A stretch of DNA of 64,000 nucleotides from Pelagicoccus sp. SDUM812002 (GTDB taxonomy: Bacteria > Verrucomicrobiota > Verrucomicrobiia > Opitutales > Opitutaceae): assembly GCF_031127835.1 (NCBI RefSeq), contig NZ_JARXHX010000002.1, positions 124,001 to 188,000 on the forward strand, in the 5' to 3' direction. Below are positions 19,390-28,257 of the stretch, piece by piece. Position 1 is the stretch's first letter. Every line of letters starts with the position of its first letter. The translations under genes were made by a program, and so were the position numbers. The notes under the pieces are model-generated. The model was not told the DNA's origin, made no database searches, and worked only from the letters and a program-made list of their open reading frames with translations.

Positions 19390-20952
19390 TTAGATTGCTA
19401 AGTTGAGTTTGGGTTCGCATTCGAACTCCATGAGCACGGATGATCCATGGTTTGAAACGTCGATGCGGCTGGGGATTGATTGCATCATGATGAGGCCTCG
19501 ATGCTCAGGAATCAGGTTTTCCGATGCATTCTCTCCATGAGTCTCCCAGTCGAAGTTGTGGCCAGAGCCTTCGTCTCGAATTTGTATCGATATTTTGGAT
19601 AGATCGTGCGATCGGGAAAGTCGCAGGGACGTTGCCAACTCTGGCGAAGCGTGGCAGCCGTGCTTGAGCGCATTGATGAGTCCTTCGCGCAGGCAAACGA
19701 GTATGTCGGAGAGAAGTTCGCTGTCGATTTGTGGAGCGACGATACGTATGCTTTTTTCGCAGTACTCTTGTATGCTGTCTATATCGCCGATGCGATCGCC
19801 GCTTAGGTCGAGCGAAATGAGAGGGATCATCGGCTCAACGCCCTGAGGCGTGCTCGGTGTCTTCACCCGAACGACCGCTATGTCGTCCGTAGATTTTGCC
19901 ATCATGCTCGAGGATCCGCGGCTTTTGTCGAGAAGCCTGTCTGCGAGAGCGAGCGGATCGATGCCGACGCATTCGGCGAGGTCGCTCAGGCCATCGGTCC
20001 AGGTGCAAATGTATCCAGGTTTATAAGACGAATTCTTACTGTGGAACGTTTGATCAAACCAACCCAGTGGGGAGAAACCGTCCTCCAGTCCCACGCTGGA
20101 GGCGAAGCCGTCTAGACCAGCAATCATGGGGTGGGGGGCACCTGCGTTGATAAAGGAGAGGGTTTCGTTCTCTTTGTCAAAAATGAGCGAGTTAGCGGAA
20201 AGGGAGTGTCCGATCAGATCTTCGCGAATCCACTCGTTCATCAAGATGTGATTGAAATATTCGAAGACCGTCTCCATGGATCCCTCGTTCTTGAGCATGC
20301 CGCGGGCGAGCCCGTGAAAGTAGTTTGACTGCAACGCGGAAGAGAGTTCGTGACCCGAAGCGTCTGAGACAAGCAAGGCTTTCCGCTCGTTTTGTAAGGG
20401 GATTACAGATACGAAATCTCCGCTGGCATGTGACTTAGAGATGAAGAAAAATTCGATATCGGCCCACTCGGCATTAAGCTGCTTCTGCAGTAAGATTCTT
20501 TGGTTTTCGCCAAGTTTGTTCGCTTCGCATTCGGTGGATCGAAGGCCCCGTAAGTGTTTGGTTTTGAGAACCGCATCCTTGGCTGTTTGCTTGAGCTTTC
20601 TCGGGTTGATCGGTTTCTGGATGAAACCGCAGCCGTTTATCTGGATCAGGTTCTCAAGGATTCTGCGTTCACCGTCCACCGTCATAAGAATCACGGAAAG
20701 CGTTGGGTCCTCCAGACTGATGTACTTCAAAAACTCCAGTCCATTTTCTCCAGGCATCCAATAGTCGGAGATGATGAGGTCGAAGTGGGAAAATCCAAAC
20801 GTCTCGATGCAGTCGCGGGCCTCTTTGGCGGATGGTGCTTGCTCCACGCAGTACCCGAGTCGACGCAACAGTGCCCCAACCAGCGTTCTCGTGCTGTTGT
20901 CGTCGTCGACCAAGAGTAGATTTCCGGATTGGGAGCGGGTAGTTGCATCCAT
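19390..20952 (-). CDS. Receiver - PP2C phosphatase - anti-sigma kinase protein (HsbR-like)
   Basis: A 520-residue three-domain switch. Residues about 13-130 form a receiver (LLVDDDNST, phospho-Asp in LIISDYWMPGENG, and KPINP). Residues about 170-360 are a SpoIIE/PP2C-type phosphatase with metal ligands in SGDF, VSDASGHE and STDDIAVV. Residues about 385-510 are a GHKL kinase of RsbW type with the N-box EGLINALKHG and QIRDEGSGHNFD. Such proteins phosphorylate or dephosphorylate a STAS antagonist depending on receiver phosphorylation. The cognate STAS gene is next. The divergent che operon suggests that CheA, or one of the sensor kinases nearby, phosphorylates the receiver (inference). Confidence 0.88.
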   Translation of the reverse strand: MDATTRSQSGNLLLVDDDNSTRTLVGALLRRLGYCVEQAPSAKEARDCIETFGFSHFDLIISDYWMPGENGLEFLKYISLEDPTLSVILMTVDGERRILENLIQINGCGFIQKPINPRKLKQTAKDAVLKTKHLRGLRSTECEANKLGENQRILLQKQLNAEWADIEFFFISKSHASGDFVSVIPLQNERKALLVSDASGHELSSALQSNYFHGLARGMLKNEGSMETVFEYFNHILMNEWIREDLIGHSLSANSLIFDKENETLSFINAGAPHPMIAGLDGFASSVGLEDGFSPLGWFDQTFHSKNSSYKPGYICTWTDGLSDLAECVGIDPLALADRLLDKSRGSSSMMAKSTDDIAVVRVKTPSTPQGVEPMIPLISLDLSGDRIGDIDSIQEYCEKSIRIVAPQIDSELLSDILVCLREGLINALKHGCHASPELATSLRLSRSHDLSKISIQIRDEGSGHNFDWETHGENASENLIPEHRGLIMMQSIPSRIDVSNHGSSVLMEFECEPKLNLAI

Positions 20953-21122
20953 AGATGCTGCAGATCGGCCTCACCTAGTTCGGCGTTAGGGCGAAGCACG
21001 ACAAAGCGCTTAGGGGAGGTCGTATTCATCAATATTTTATGAGAATCTGTGCGGATGTTAGGGTATGATCCCCAGTTTTTAAATACAGACTATTGCGGTT
21101 GAAATAGTTGCATAAAATAGGT

Positions 21123-21146
21123 AAAAGCGAAGCCCAGGGTTCGCTT
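21123..21146 (-). terminator. Hairpin with T tract on minus strand
   Basis: AAGCGAA (21125-21131) pairs perfectly with TTCGCTT (21140-21146) around an eight-base loop. Read on the minus strand it runs into TTTT. It could stop leftward transcripts arising near cheY before they reach the HsbR-like gene. No gene ends here, so an attenuator or insulator role is only a guess. Confidence 0.4.
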
Positions 21147-21169
21147 ATTCCCCACTGGCATAAGTGTAT

Positions 21170-21193
21170 AAAACTACTTCTATCGTAGTTTTT
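21170..21193 (+). terminator. Hairpin with T tract in the cheY leader
   Basis: AAAACTAC (21170-21177) is perfectly complementary to GTAGTTTT (21185-21192) with a seven-base loop, and the tract ends in five T residues. It has the form of a rho-independent terminator but lies about 100 bases before cheY, with no gene ending upstream. It may attenuate the che operon, end a short leader or sRNA, or insulate the divergent promoters. Confidence 0.45.
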
Positions 21194-21291
21194 GCCGTAC
21201 GACGGCTAACTTTTCCAACGTGAGGTACGATCTATAGGACGAATCACAATAGGTATTAATAAGGAACCAGGAACTTACTCTCGTACTGAAA

Positions 21292-21657
21292 ATGAAAACG
21301 ATTATCACTGTAGACGACGCTTCGACGATACGAAAAATGGTTGGATTCACTCTGAAATCCGCCGGCCATCAAGTCATCGAGGCGGCGGATGGGCTCGAAG
21401 CTTATGAGAAGCTCAAAAGCAAGGTCGTAGATCTAGTGATCACCGACGTGAACATGCCTCGTATGGACGGCATCGAACTGACGCGAAAATTGAGAGCGTT
21501 ACCTGCTTACGGTCGGGTGCCCATCGTTTTGCTCACGACCGAGTCAGGCGGCGTCAAGAAGAGCGAAGGCAAGGCTGCGGGAGCCACCGGCTGGATCGTC
21601 AAACCTTTCAGTCAAGACCAGCTCCTCGCTCTCGTTTCCCGAGTGTTGCCCAACTAG
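21292..21657 (+). CDS. cheY: CheY-like response regulator
   Basis: A 121-residue single receiver domain. The acidic pocket is VDDAST, the phospho-Asp is in VITDVNMPRMDG, the switch Thr is in VLLTTES and the Lys is in IVKPFS, so it should be fully active. It is the first gene of the operon and lies 11 bases before cheA. It is a candidate output protein for the pathway, acting on a flagellar, pilus or other target that is not in this window. Confidence 0.93.
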   Translation: MKTIITVDDASTIRKMVGFTLKSAGHQVIEAADGLEAYEKLKSKVVDLVITDVNMPRMDGIELTRKLRALPAYGRVPIVLLTTESGGVKKSEGKAAGATGWIVKPFSQDQLLALVSRVLPN

Positions 21658-21668
21658 CACCGACCAGC

Positions 21669-24017
21669 ATGAGCGACGAGAATTTCGACGACTTTCAAGC
21701 AGAGCTGGTCAAGGATTTCCTCTTGGAGAGCTCCGAGGGATTGGAGTCCTTTGACCAAGATCTGCTCGTTATCGAGAAAGGAGAGTGTGACACGAATCTG
21801 CTCAATCAGGTTTTTCGCGTGGTACACACGATCAAGGGCACAGCGGGGTGTCTTGGTTTTGGTCGGATTGAAAGCATTGCTCACACAGGAGAAAATGTAC
21901 TCTCGCTCATGCGAGACGGCGAGCTGGAATCCACGCCGGAGATTGCGGATTCGCTCCTTAAGCTCAGCGATGCTCTGAGGGCGATGCTCGAAGTGATCGA
22001 GACCAGCGGCTCCGATGAAACGGCTGGCGACTACAGCGATCTCAAAAGTATCCTAGATGCAATCAAGGATGGCCAAATCGTGACGTCAGGGCCAGAACCG
22101 AAAGTGGAGGAAACGCTCGATGAAGCGGATTCTCAGACCCCGCCTGCTGCAGGTGCGAATGTGGGATGGGGCTTCTTCGAGGACGAACCTGCCCATGCAG
22201 AGTCCGAAATCTGCGCCCCAGATGAATCCTCGGCTTGGGGATTGTTTGAAGAGGAAGATACCACTGTATCAGAAAAACTCGTACAGAAGGCAATAGCGGT
22301 TGCTGCTTTACCGAAAGAGCCCGCCGCTGCAAAAGCGGAATCGATTTCCTCCGCGAGTGTGCGCGTCGATGTGGCATTGCTCGACGGCCTCATGAATATG
22401 GTCGGCGAACTCGTCCTTTCGCGCAACCAGCTCCTGCAGCTAAGCTATCAACGCTCAATCACCCCATCAGACGTATCCACATTGTCACAGCGATTCAATC
22501 AAGTGACGACCGAGTTGCAGCAGGGGATCATGAAAACTCGCATGCAGCAGATCGGCACGGTATGGGGCAAGTACCCGCGCATCGTACGGGACCTCGCCAG
22601 CGATCTGGGCAAGCGGGTCGAGTTGGAAACGTTTGGAGCGGACACTGAATTGGATCGTACGATCATCGAGGCGATTAAAGACCCTTTGACTCATATCATT
22701 CGCAACGCCGTCGACCATGGTATCGAGAGTCCAGCAGTTCGCGAGGCAGCGGGCAAGTCGGAGTCAGCTCAGCTTCTGATGCGCGCCTTTCACGAGGCGG
22801 GCCAAGTCAACATTGAGATAATAGACGACGGAGCGGGTATCGATGGAAACAAAATTTGCGGCAAGGCTCTCGAAAAAGGCTTGATCGATGTAGAGGAAGC
22901 GGGTCGCCTTTCCGATCGCGAAAAGATCAACTTGATCTTCTTGCCGGGCTTTTCGACCGCTGAAAAGTTGAGCAACGTATCCGGTCGAGGCGTCGGAATG
23001 GACGTCGTCAAGACGAATATCGAGAAGATCGGCGGCTCGGTCGATATTCATTCCGTTTGTGGAGAAGGGACGACTCTACGTATTAAGATTCCACTTACGC
23101 TTGCGATTGTGGCGGCACTGGTAGTGAAGAGCGGAAACCAACGTTTTGCCATCCCGCAAGTCAATTTGGTCGAGCTCGTCCGCATCAATGCTGACGATAT
23201 CGAGGAGGCGATAGAAATGGTCTACGACGCGCCGGTCTTCCGCTTGCGGGGCAAGTTGCTACCTCTCGTGTTTCTGGATCAGTTTCTCGGGCTGCCGCTT
23301 GGAAACCGAGAGAAACGCTCCTCGGTAAGCATCGCCGTACTGAGAGCGGATAGTCAGGACTACGGCCTCGTGGTTGACGTCGTTAGCGACACGGAGGAAA
23401 TCGTGGTGAAACCACTCGGCAAGCAACTCTCGAACCTACCCATCTACGCGGGAGCTACAATCATGGGAGACGGCTCGGTCGCTATCATTTTGGACGCAGT
23501 AGGCGTGGCCTCGCGAGCTGGAGTCTTGGGCGTTGCCCAAAAGGTCAACGATTCGCGATTGAATGCGGTGGAAGACATCCTCGATGCGGGCGAAAAAGTA
23601 CCGCTCATCCTCTTCTCCCTTGCGGGATGGGAAAATCTAGCAGTGCCGCTGGAAGCAGCGGAGCGACTCGAGGAATTTGACCCGTCAGTGATTGAAAGTT
23701 CCGGCGGCGTAGAGTCGGTTCACTACCGGGGAAGCATCATGCAGCTCCTTCGCCTTGGAGACCTCCTAGGAGTGAAGACTCGTTACGAAGGCTCCAATCG
23801 CGAACAGGTCATCGTTTACAAGTGTGGCGAGCGCTATCTGGGAATCGTGGTCGGCGAAAATCGGGACATCGTGGAGCAATCTCTCAAACTCGAGAACATC
23901 GGTTCGCGGCCTTACATAAAAGGATCTGCCATCATTAACGGCCGGATTACGGATTTGGTCGATGTGGAGGCCATACTCGCAAGAGCCGGACTCAAGGAGC
24001 TTGCTGGAACTGCGTAG
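21669..24017 (+). CDS. cheA: Chemotaxis histidine kinase CheA with two CheW-like domains
   Basis: A 782-residue protein. The N-terminal Hpt domain (about 5-105) carries phosphoacceptor His53 in RVVHTIKG. A linker of about 120 residues replaces the usual P2 domain and contains a repeated WGFFEDE / WGLFEEE motif (about residues 166 and 189). Then come the dimerisation helices (VDGLMNMVGELVLSRNQ-type), the ATPase domain (HIIRNAVDHGIESP, GAGID, GRGVGMDVV), a CheW-like P5 domain (about 480-620) and a second CheW-like domain to the C-terminus (starting near VPLILFSLAGWENLAVP). Tandem regulatory domains imply extra coupling partners. It lies between cheY and cheW with short gaps. Confidence 0.95.
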   Translation: MSDENFDDFQAELVKDFLLESSEGLESFDQDLLVIEKGECDTNLLNQVFRVVHTIKGTAGCLGFGRIESIAHTGENVLSLMRDGELESTPEIADSLLKLSDALRAMLEVIETSGSDETAGDYSDLKSILDAIKDGQIVTSGPEPKVEETLDEADSQTPPAAGANVGWGFFEDEPAHAESEICAPDESSAWGLFEEEDTTVSEKLVQKAIAVAALPKEPAAAKAESISSASVRVDVALLDGLMNMVGELVLSRNQLLQLSYQRSITPSDVSTLSQRFNQVTTELQQGIMKTRMQQIGTVWGKYPRIVRDLASDLGKRVELETFGADTELDRTIIEAIKDPLTHIIRNAVDHGIESPAVREAAGKSESAQLLMRAFHEAGQVNIEIIDDGAGIDGNKICGKALEKGLIDVEEAGRLSDREKINLIFLPGFSTAEKLSNVSGRGVGMDVVKTNIEKIGGSVDIHSVCGEGTTLRIKIPLTLAIVAALVVKSGNQRFAIPQVNLVELVRINADDIEEAIEMVYDAPVFRLRGKLLPLVFLDQFLGLPLGNREKRSSVSIAVLRADSQDYGLVVDVVSDTEEIVVKPLGKQLSNLPIYAGATIMGDGSVAIILDAVGVASRAGVLGVAQKVNDSRLNAVEDILDAGEKVPLILFSLAGWENLAVPLEAAERLEEFDPSVIESSGGVESVHYRGSIMQLLRLGDLLGVKTRYEGSNREQVIVYKCGERYLGIVVGENRDIVEQSLKLENIGSRPYIKGSAIINGRITDLVDVEAILARAGLKELAGTA

Positions 24018-24021
24018 CGTC

Positions 24022-24471
24022 ATGGAAAAACAAATACAACTCTGCACCTTTCGGTTGGGTAAACTCCTTCTCGGGATCGACGTCTTATCGGTTCAGGAAG
24101 TGATCAAGTGCCCTGCTCTGACGCCGGTCCCGCTGGCGCCGAGCGAAATTGAAGGCCTGCTGAACCTTCGCGGCCAGATCCTCACTGCCATAGACCTTCG
24201 GCGACAGTTTTCGTTACCGGAAGACGCTGGCGCGAACGACGGAGCCAAGATGTTGATCATCGTTCGCACGCGAAAGGTGGAAGCGGCCCTTATCGTCGAT
24301 TCTGTCGGGGATGTGATCGACGTATCCGATGAGACTTTCGAGCAGGCGGCGGTCAACGTGCCCGCCTCGGTACGACCTTACATAGTCGGAGTGCACAAGC
24401 TGGAGAAACGCTTGTTGCACGTCCTCGATGCGGAGGCGACCGCCTCGATCTCCTCCAGTCCCACTCTTTAA
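24022..24471 (+). CDS. cheW: Chemotaxis coupling protein CheW
   Basis: A 149-residue CheW domain protein linking receptors to CheA. It reads QLCTFRLGKLLLGIDVLSVQEVIK at the start and GLLNLRGQILTAIDLRR in the middle, both characteristic. I take ATG 24022, four bases after the cheA stop, rather than a GTG inside cheA at 23962. It is followed 29 bases later by the receptor gene. Confidence 0.95.
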   Translation: MEKQIQLCTFRLGKLLLGIDVLSVQEVIKCPALTPVPLAPSEIEGLLNLRGQILTAIDLRRQFSLPEDAGANDGAKMLIIVRTRKVEAALIVDSVGDVIDVSDETFEQAAVNVPASVRPYIVGVHKLEKRLLHVLDAEATASISSSPTL

Positions 24472-24500
24472 AATTCAACAACTCAGACCCTCAAAACATC

Positions 24501-26762
24501 ATGCGATTAAGTGCTAAACTTGTATCGGCAACAGCCCTGCTGATTGCTTTGCCCGTCATTGCAATTCTCCTAGCTCTGCAATTTCAATTCAACACCGCAG
24601 CTGTCCTCACGTTGTCCGTTATCGCGATAGCGGTGGGAGTGGCGGTCATGCACTTCGTTGTAGCCCGTCCGATGGCCCGCCGTATCAAGGCAGCCGCGGA
24701 TGCCATCGAAGCCCTCTCCGGCGGAACGCTCGCGAATACGCTTGAAACGAATGCAACGGATGAGATCGGAGACCTCGGCCGCTCTCTGCAATCCGTCTGC
24801 GCCGGCCTCAAGAAGACGTTTGATGCGGATAGCATCGACTGGGACGAAGTGGCTGAGCTGAAGGTGAAGGCCTCCATCACCGACATGACTAGTATCGTTT
24901 CCGAGGCCGACTTGAAGGGAACCATCCTCTCTTGCAACGACAAGTTCTGCGAGGTTTCGCAATACAGCCGCGATGAACTGATCGGACAAGGTCATAATAA
25001 GACCCGTCACCCGGATATGCCTAAAAGCGTATTCAAAGAGCTTTGGTCCACGATTGGTCGCGGCAAGGTCTTCCGGGGGATAGTTAAAAACCTCAAGAAA
25101 GACGGCACGCCGTATTACGTCGATGCCGTGATCGCTCCGGTGATGGGAGATAACGGAAAGCCACGCAAGTATTTGGGAGTTCGCTACGATGTCACGGAGA
25201 GTGAAATCGAACGCCAAAGCGCCAAGGGCGTACTCGATGCCGTCGACAACGCCTTCGCGTATATAGAGTTCGATACAAACGGGAACGTTCTCAAAGCGAA
25301 CGACAATTTCCTGAGCGTGCTCGGCTATCAGCTCAGTGAAATCCAAGGCAAGCACCACCGCCTATTCGTCGAGGAGTCTTTGGCGCGCACAGCAGATTAC
25401 ACGCAGTTCTGGGCTAACCTGCGAGACGGCAAGGCTATCTCGGACACCTTCAAGCGCATTGCAAAAGGAGGTCGAGAAGTTTGGATACAGGCAGTCTACG
25501 CTCCCGTTAAGGATGAACTTGGTCAGGTCACGAAGGTCGTGAAAATCGCGATGGACGTCACAAATACGAAAATCGAGTCGATCAACAACGAGCGTCAGCT
25601 TGAAGAAGCAAACCGAAACCAAGCGGTAATCGAGTTCGACAACAAGGGAACGGTTCTATCTGCGAACAGCAATTTCCTCTCTTGCTTAGGCTATTCGCTG
25701 AACGAGATTCAAGGGCGTCATCACAGCATGTTCGTAGAGGAGGAGTACGCGAATTCATCGGAATACGCCCAATTCTGGACCGACTTGAACAACGGTCGCT
25801 TCCAGACGAAGGACTTCAAGCGCATCGGGAAGAGTGGTCGTGTCGTATGGATACAGGCGACTTACAATCCGCGCTTCGACGCCTCGGGCAAGGTCAACAA
25901 GATCATCAAGTTCGCCACCGATATCACGGCCAAGAAAGCGGCCGAAGAGGGACTGACTCGCACCTTGGCCCTGGTCGCCGAACACTCGCAGACACTGGCC
26001 TCCGCATCCGAGGAGTTGTCCGCCACCGCTCAAAGCATGAACAATAATACCGCGGATACAGCCCGCCAGGCTGGAGTCGCCAGCTCTGCGTCCGAGCAAG
26101 TCGCCACCAATATTTCGATGGTCGCCACCGCTGCCGAAGAGATGAGCGCTTCCGTGCAGGAGATCGCTAAGAACGCTGCGGAAGCGGCCCAAGTAGGGGC
26201 CTCTGCCGTGAGCGTCGCGGCTTCCACAAACGAGACCGTCTCCAAGCTCGGAGCGTCGAGCGTAGAAATCGGGGAGGTCATCAAGGTGATCACTTCCATC
26301 GCAGAGCAGACGAATCTGTTGGCCTTGAATGCGACAATCGAAGCGGCTCGAGCAGGCGAAGCTGGTAAGGGATTCGCGGTGGTTGCCAATGAAGTGAAGG
26401 AGCTCGCCAAGCAAACGGCGGCCGCGACCGAAGACATCTCATCAAAAATCGAGGCCATCCAAACGGACGCATCCGGAGCGGTTTCTGCGATCGGAAATAT
26501 TTCCGAAATCATCAGGCGGATCAACGATATCCAAAACGAGATCGCGAGCGCGGTGGACGAGCAATCTGCTACCACCAACGAGATCGCCCGCAACGTGTCG
26601 GAAGCATCAAAGGGAAGTTCGGAAATCTCCGAGAACATCATAAACGTATCCAGCGCCGCCCAATACACTACGGAAGGAGCGAACGATACGCTGACCGCCG
26701 CTCAGGGCTTGGCCAAGCTTTCCTCCGAGCTGAGAGGAATTGTGGAGGCCTCACGCAACTAG
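24501..26762 (+). CDS. PAS-containing methyl-accepting chemotaxis protein
   Basis: A 753-residue transducer. Two closely spaced hydrophobic segments (about 7-27 and 32-55) leave almost no periplasmic loop, so sensing is internal. A HAMP-like segment (about 55-110) is followed by three PAS domains (about 128-235, 245-365 and 368-485). The second and third are clearly tandem duplicates, sharing YxLxEIQGxHHxxFVEE and TQFW/AQFW stretches. The C-terminal signalling domain has the hairpin tip IAEQTNLLALNATIEAARAGEAG-type sequence near residue 600. No CheR/CheB pentapeptide tether is present at the C-terminus (ends LRGIVEASRN). It resembles Aer-type redox or energy sensors; the cofactor is unknown. 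Confidence 0.92.
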   Translation: MRLSAKLVSATALLIALPVIAILLALQFQFNTAAVLTLSVIAIAVGVAVMHFVVARPMARRIKAAADAIEALSGGTLANTLETNATDEIGDLGRSLQSVCAGLKKTFDADSIDWDEVAELKVKASITDMTSIVSEADLKGTILSCNDKFCEVSQYSRDELIGQGHNKTRHPDMPKSVFKELWSTIGRGKVFRGIVKNLKKDGTPYYVDAVIAPVMGDNGKPRKYLGVRYDVTESEIERQSAKGVLDAVDNAFAYIEFDTNGNVLKANDNFLSVLGYQLSEIQGKHHRLFVEESLARTADYTQFWANLRDGKAISDTFKRIAKGGREVWIQAVYAPVKDELGQVTKVVKIAMDVTNTKIESINNERQLEEANRNQAVIEFDNKGTVLSANSNFLSCLGYSLNEIQGRHHSMFVEEEYANSSEYAQFWTDLNNGRFQTKDFKRIGKSGRVVWIQATYNPRFDASGKVNKIIKFATDITAKKAAEEGLTRTLALVAEHSQTLASASEELSATAQSMNNNTADTARQAGVASSASEQVATNISMVATAAEEMSASVQEIAKNAAEAAQVGASAVSVAASTNETVSKLGASSVEIGEVIKVITSIAEQTNLLALNATIEAARAGEAGKGFAVVANEVKELAKQTAAATEDISSKIEAIQTDASGAVSAIGNISEIIRRINDIQNEIASAVDEQSATTNEIARNVSEASKGSSEISENIINVSSAAQYTTEGANDTLTAAQGLAKLSSELRGIVEASRN

Positions 26763-26796
26763 AAATTCCAACTGTACTGATACGCTGAATACACCG

Positions 26797-27171
26797 ATGA
26801 AGTCGATCGTGATAGACGATAGCCGTACCGTTCGAAAGATGCTTTGCCACTACATGCAGGCCTTGAATTTCCACACACTGGAAGCTGAAGATGGCTGCGA
26901 GGCGTTGGCCTGTTTGGGCGAAGAAGATCCAGCCTGTATTGACCTCGCGTTGATAGATTGGGACATGCCGCGGATGACAGGTATCGAGTTCCTAAGAGAA
27001 ATCCGTTCTTGCGAGGAGTACGACCACCTCAAGGTCATGATGGTCACCTCTCACAACAAGCCGGAAGACTTGATGAAGGCGATCGAGTTGGGAGCGGATG
27101 AGTTCCTGATGAAACCCTTCGACGAGGAGATGCTGCAGGACAAGCTGCGGATTTTGGGGATGCTCAACTAG
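26797..27171 (+). CDS. Second CheY-like response regulator
   Basis: A 124-residue receiver domain starting MKSIVIDDSRTVRKML. The phospho-Asp is in ALIDWDMPRMTG, the Thr in VMMVTSHN and the Lys in FLMKPFDEE. It sits between the receptor and cheB in the operon. With the first cheY this gives the pathway two single-domain outputs, one of which could act as a phosphate sink or serve a different target. An in-frame GTG at 26740 would overlap the receptor gene and add unrelated residues, so ATG 26797 is chosen. Confidence 0.93.
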   Translation: MKSIVIDDSRTVRKMLCHYMQALNFHTLEAEDGCEALACLGEEDPACIDLALIDWDMPRMTGIEFLREIRSCEEYDHLKVMMVTSHNKPEDLMKAIELGADEFLMKPFDEEMLQDKLRILGMLN

Positions 27172-27186
27172 CGCTTGAGGAATAGC

Positions 27187-28245
27187 ATGAAAAAGATCCG
27201 AGTACTCGTCGTCGACGACACTGCAGTGATGCGCAAGATCGTTTCTGAGGTCGTTGATCGCGACCCAGAAATGGAAACCGCGGGCGTGGCGGCGAATGGT
27301 CGGATCGCCTTGCAGCGCGTGAATCAAGTCAGTCCTGACTTGATCACGCTCGACATGGAGATGCCCGAGATGGGCGGTATCGAAATGGTGCGGGAACTTC
27401 GCAAGACGCACCCGCGCATTCCCGTCATCATGCTGAGTTCCCTCACGGTGAAAGGAGCGGAGGCCACCTTCGATGCCCTGCAGGCAGGTGCCAGCGATTA
27501 CGTTGCCAAGCCTGCCCGTTCCATCGGAATACCGGCTACCCTCGCTCAACTCCAGGCGGAGTTGCTGCCGCGAATTCGCCATTTCTTTCCGCAAAAGAAG
27601 CAAGGCCAACCGGAAACGCCGACCCGACGAAATCCGTTCGCGGCAAGGAGCAGGCATAGCATCGAGGTCGTCGCCTTAGCGACTTCTACGGGTGGACCGA
27701 ACGCCTTGGCCAAGGTCTTTCACGAGTTCAAGGAACCCTTGCCGGTGCCGGTTGTGATTGTGCAGCACATGCCTCCGATTTTCACGCGGACCTTGGCCGA
27801 GCGCTTGAACAGCTGTTCGGTGATGTCGGTGCACGAAGGAGAGGACGGTCAGGTTTTGCAAGCGGGTCACGCCTATTTGGCTCCCGGCGGGTACCATATG
27901 GAAACGCGCAGGGAAGGAACGCGCTTCGTGCTGCGGTTGACTCAAGATCCGCCGGAAAACTCGTGTCGCCCCGCTGCGGATGTTCTCTTCAGGAGCGTTG
28001 CGGGTTGTTTTGGTGCATCAACCTTGGCGGTGGTTATGACCGGAATGGGGCGTGATGGTTTTTTGGGTACGCAGGTGATTTGCCAACGTGGAGGGTCTGC
28101 CATCGCTCAAGACGAAGCCAGCAGCGTGGTTTGGGGAATGCCAAGTTATCTGGCAAAGGAAGGCCTCGCAGAAAGCGTTCTTCCCTTGGATCAAATCGCT
28201 TCGAAGATCGAAAGCCGCGTATCCGCCTCGCTCCAACTTGGATAG
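27187..28245 (+). CDS. cheB: Receptor methylesterase/response regulator CheB
   Basis: Removes methyl groups from, and deamidates, receptor glutamates or glutamines to adapt signalling. The 352-residue protein has a receiver (VVDDTAVMRK, Asp56 in LDMEMPEMGG, KPAR) and an esterase domain with catalytic Ser in STGGPNAL, His in VQHMPPIFT and Asp in MTGMGRDG. ATG 27187 is chosen because TGAGGAA lies about seven bases upstream; a TTG at 27175 is possible. It is followed 12 bases later by cheR. Confidence 0.95.
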   Translation: MKKIRVLVVDDTAVMRKIVSEVVDRDPEMETAGVAANGRIALQRVNQVSPDLITLDMEMPEMGGIEMVRELRKTHPRIPVIMLSSLTVKGAEATFDALQAGASDYVAKPARSIGIPATLAQLQAELLPRIRHFFPQKKQGQPETPTRRNPFAARSRHSIEVVALATSTGGPNALAKVFHEFKEPLPVPVVIVQHMPPIFTRTLAERLNSCSVMSVHEGEDGQVLQAGHAYLAPGGYHMETRREGTRFVLRLTQDPPENSCRPAADVLFRSVAGCFGASTLAVVMTGMGRDGFLGTQVICQRGGSAIAQDEASSVVWGMPSYLAKEGLAESVLPLDQIASKIESRVSASLQLG

Positions 28246-28257
28246 CCACCAGAACCT

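Larger units (their letters stand above)
20953..21291. promoter_or_regulatory. Divergent control region between partner-switch and che operons
   Basis: A 339-base AT-richer spacer between two divergently read operons, so it must contain promoters for both. It holds two hairpins, annotated separately. Each is followed by a short T tract in its own direction: one on the minus strand toward the HsbR-like gene, one on the plus strand toward cheY. I could not pick out a -10/-35 pair with confidence. The cheY ribosome binding site is weak. Confidence 0.6.
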
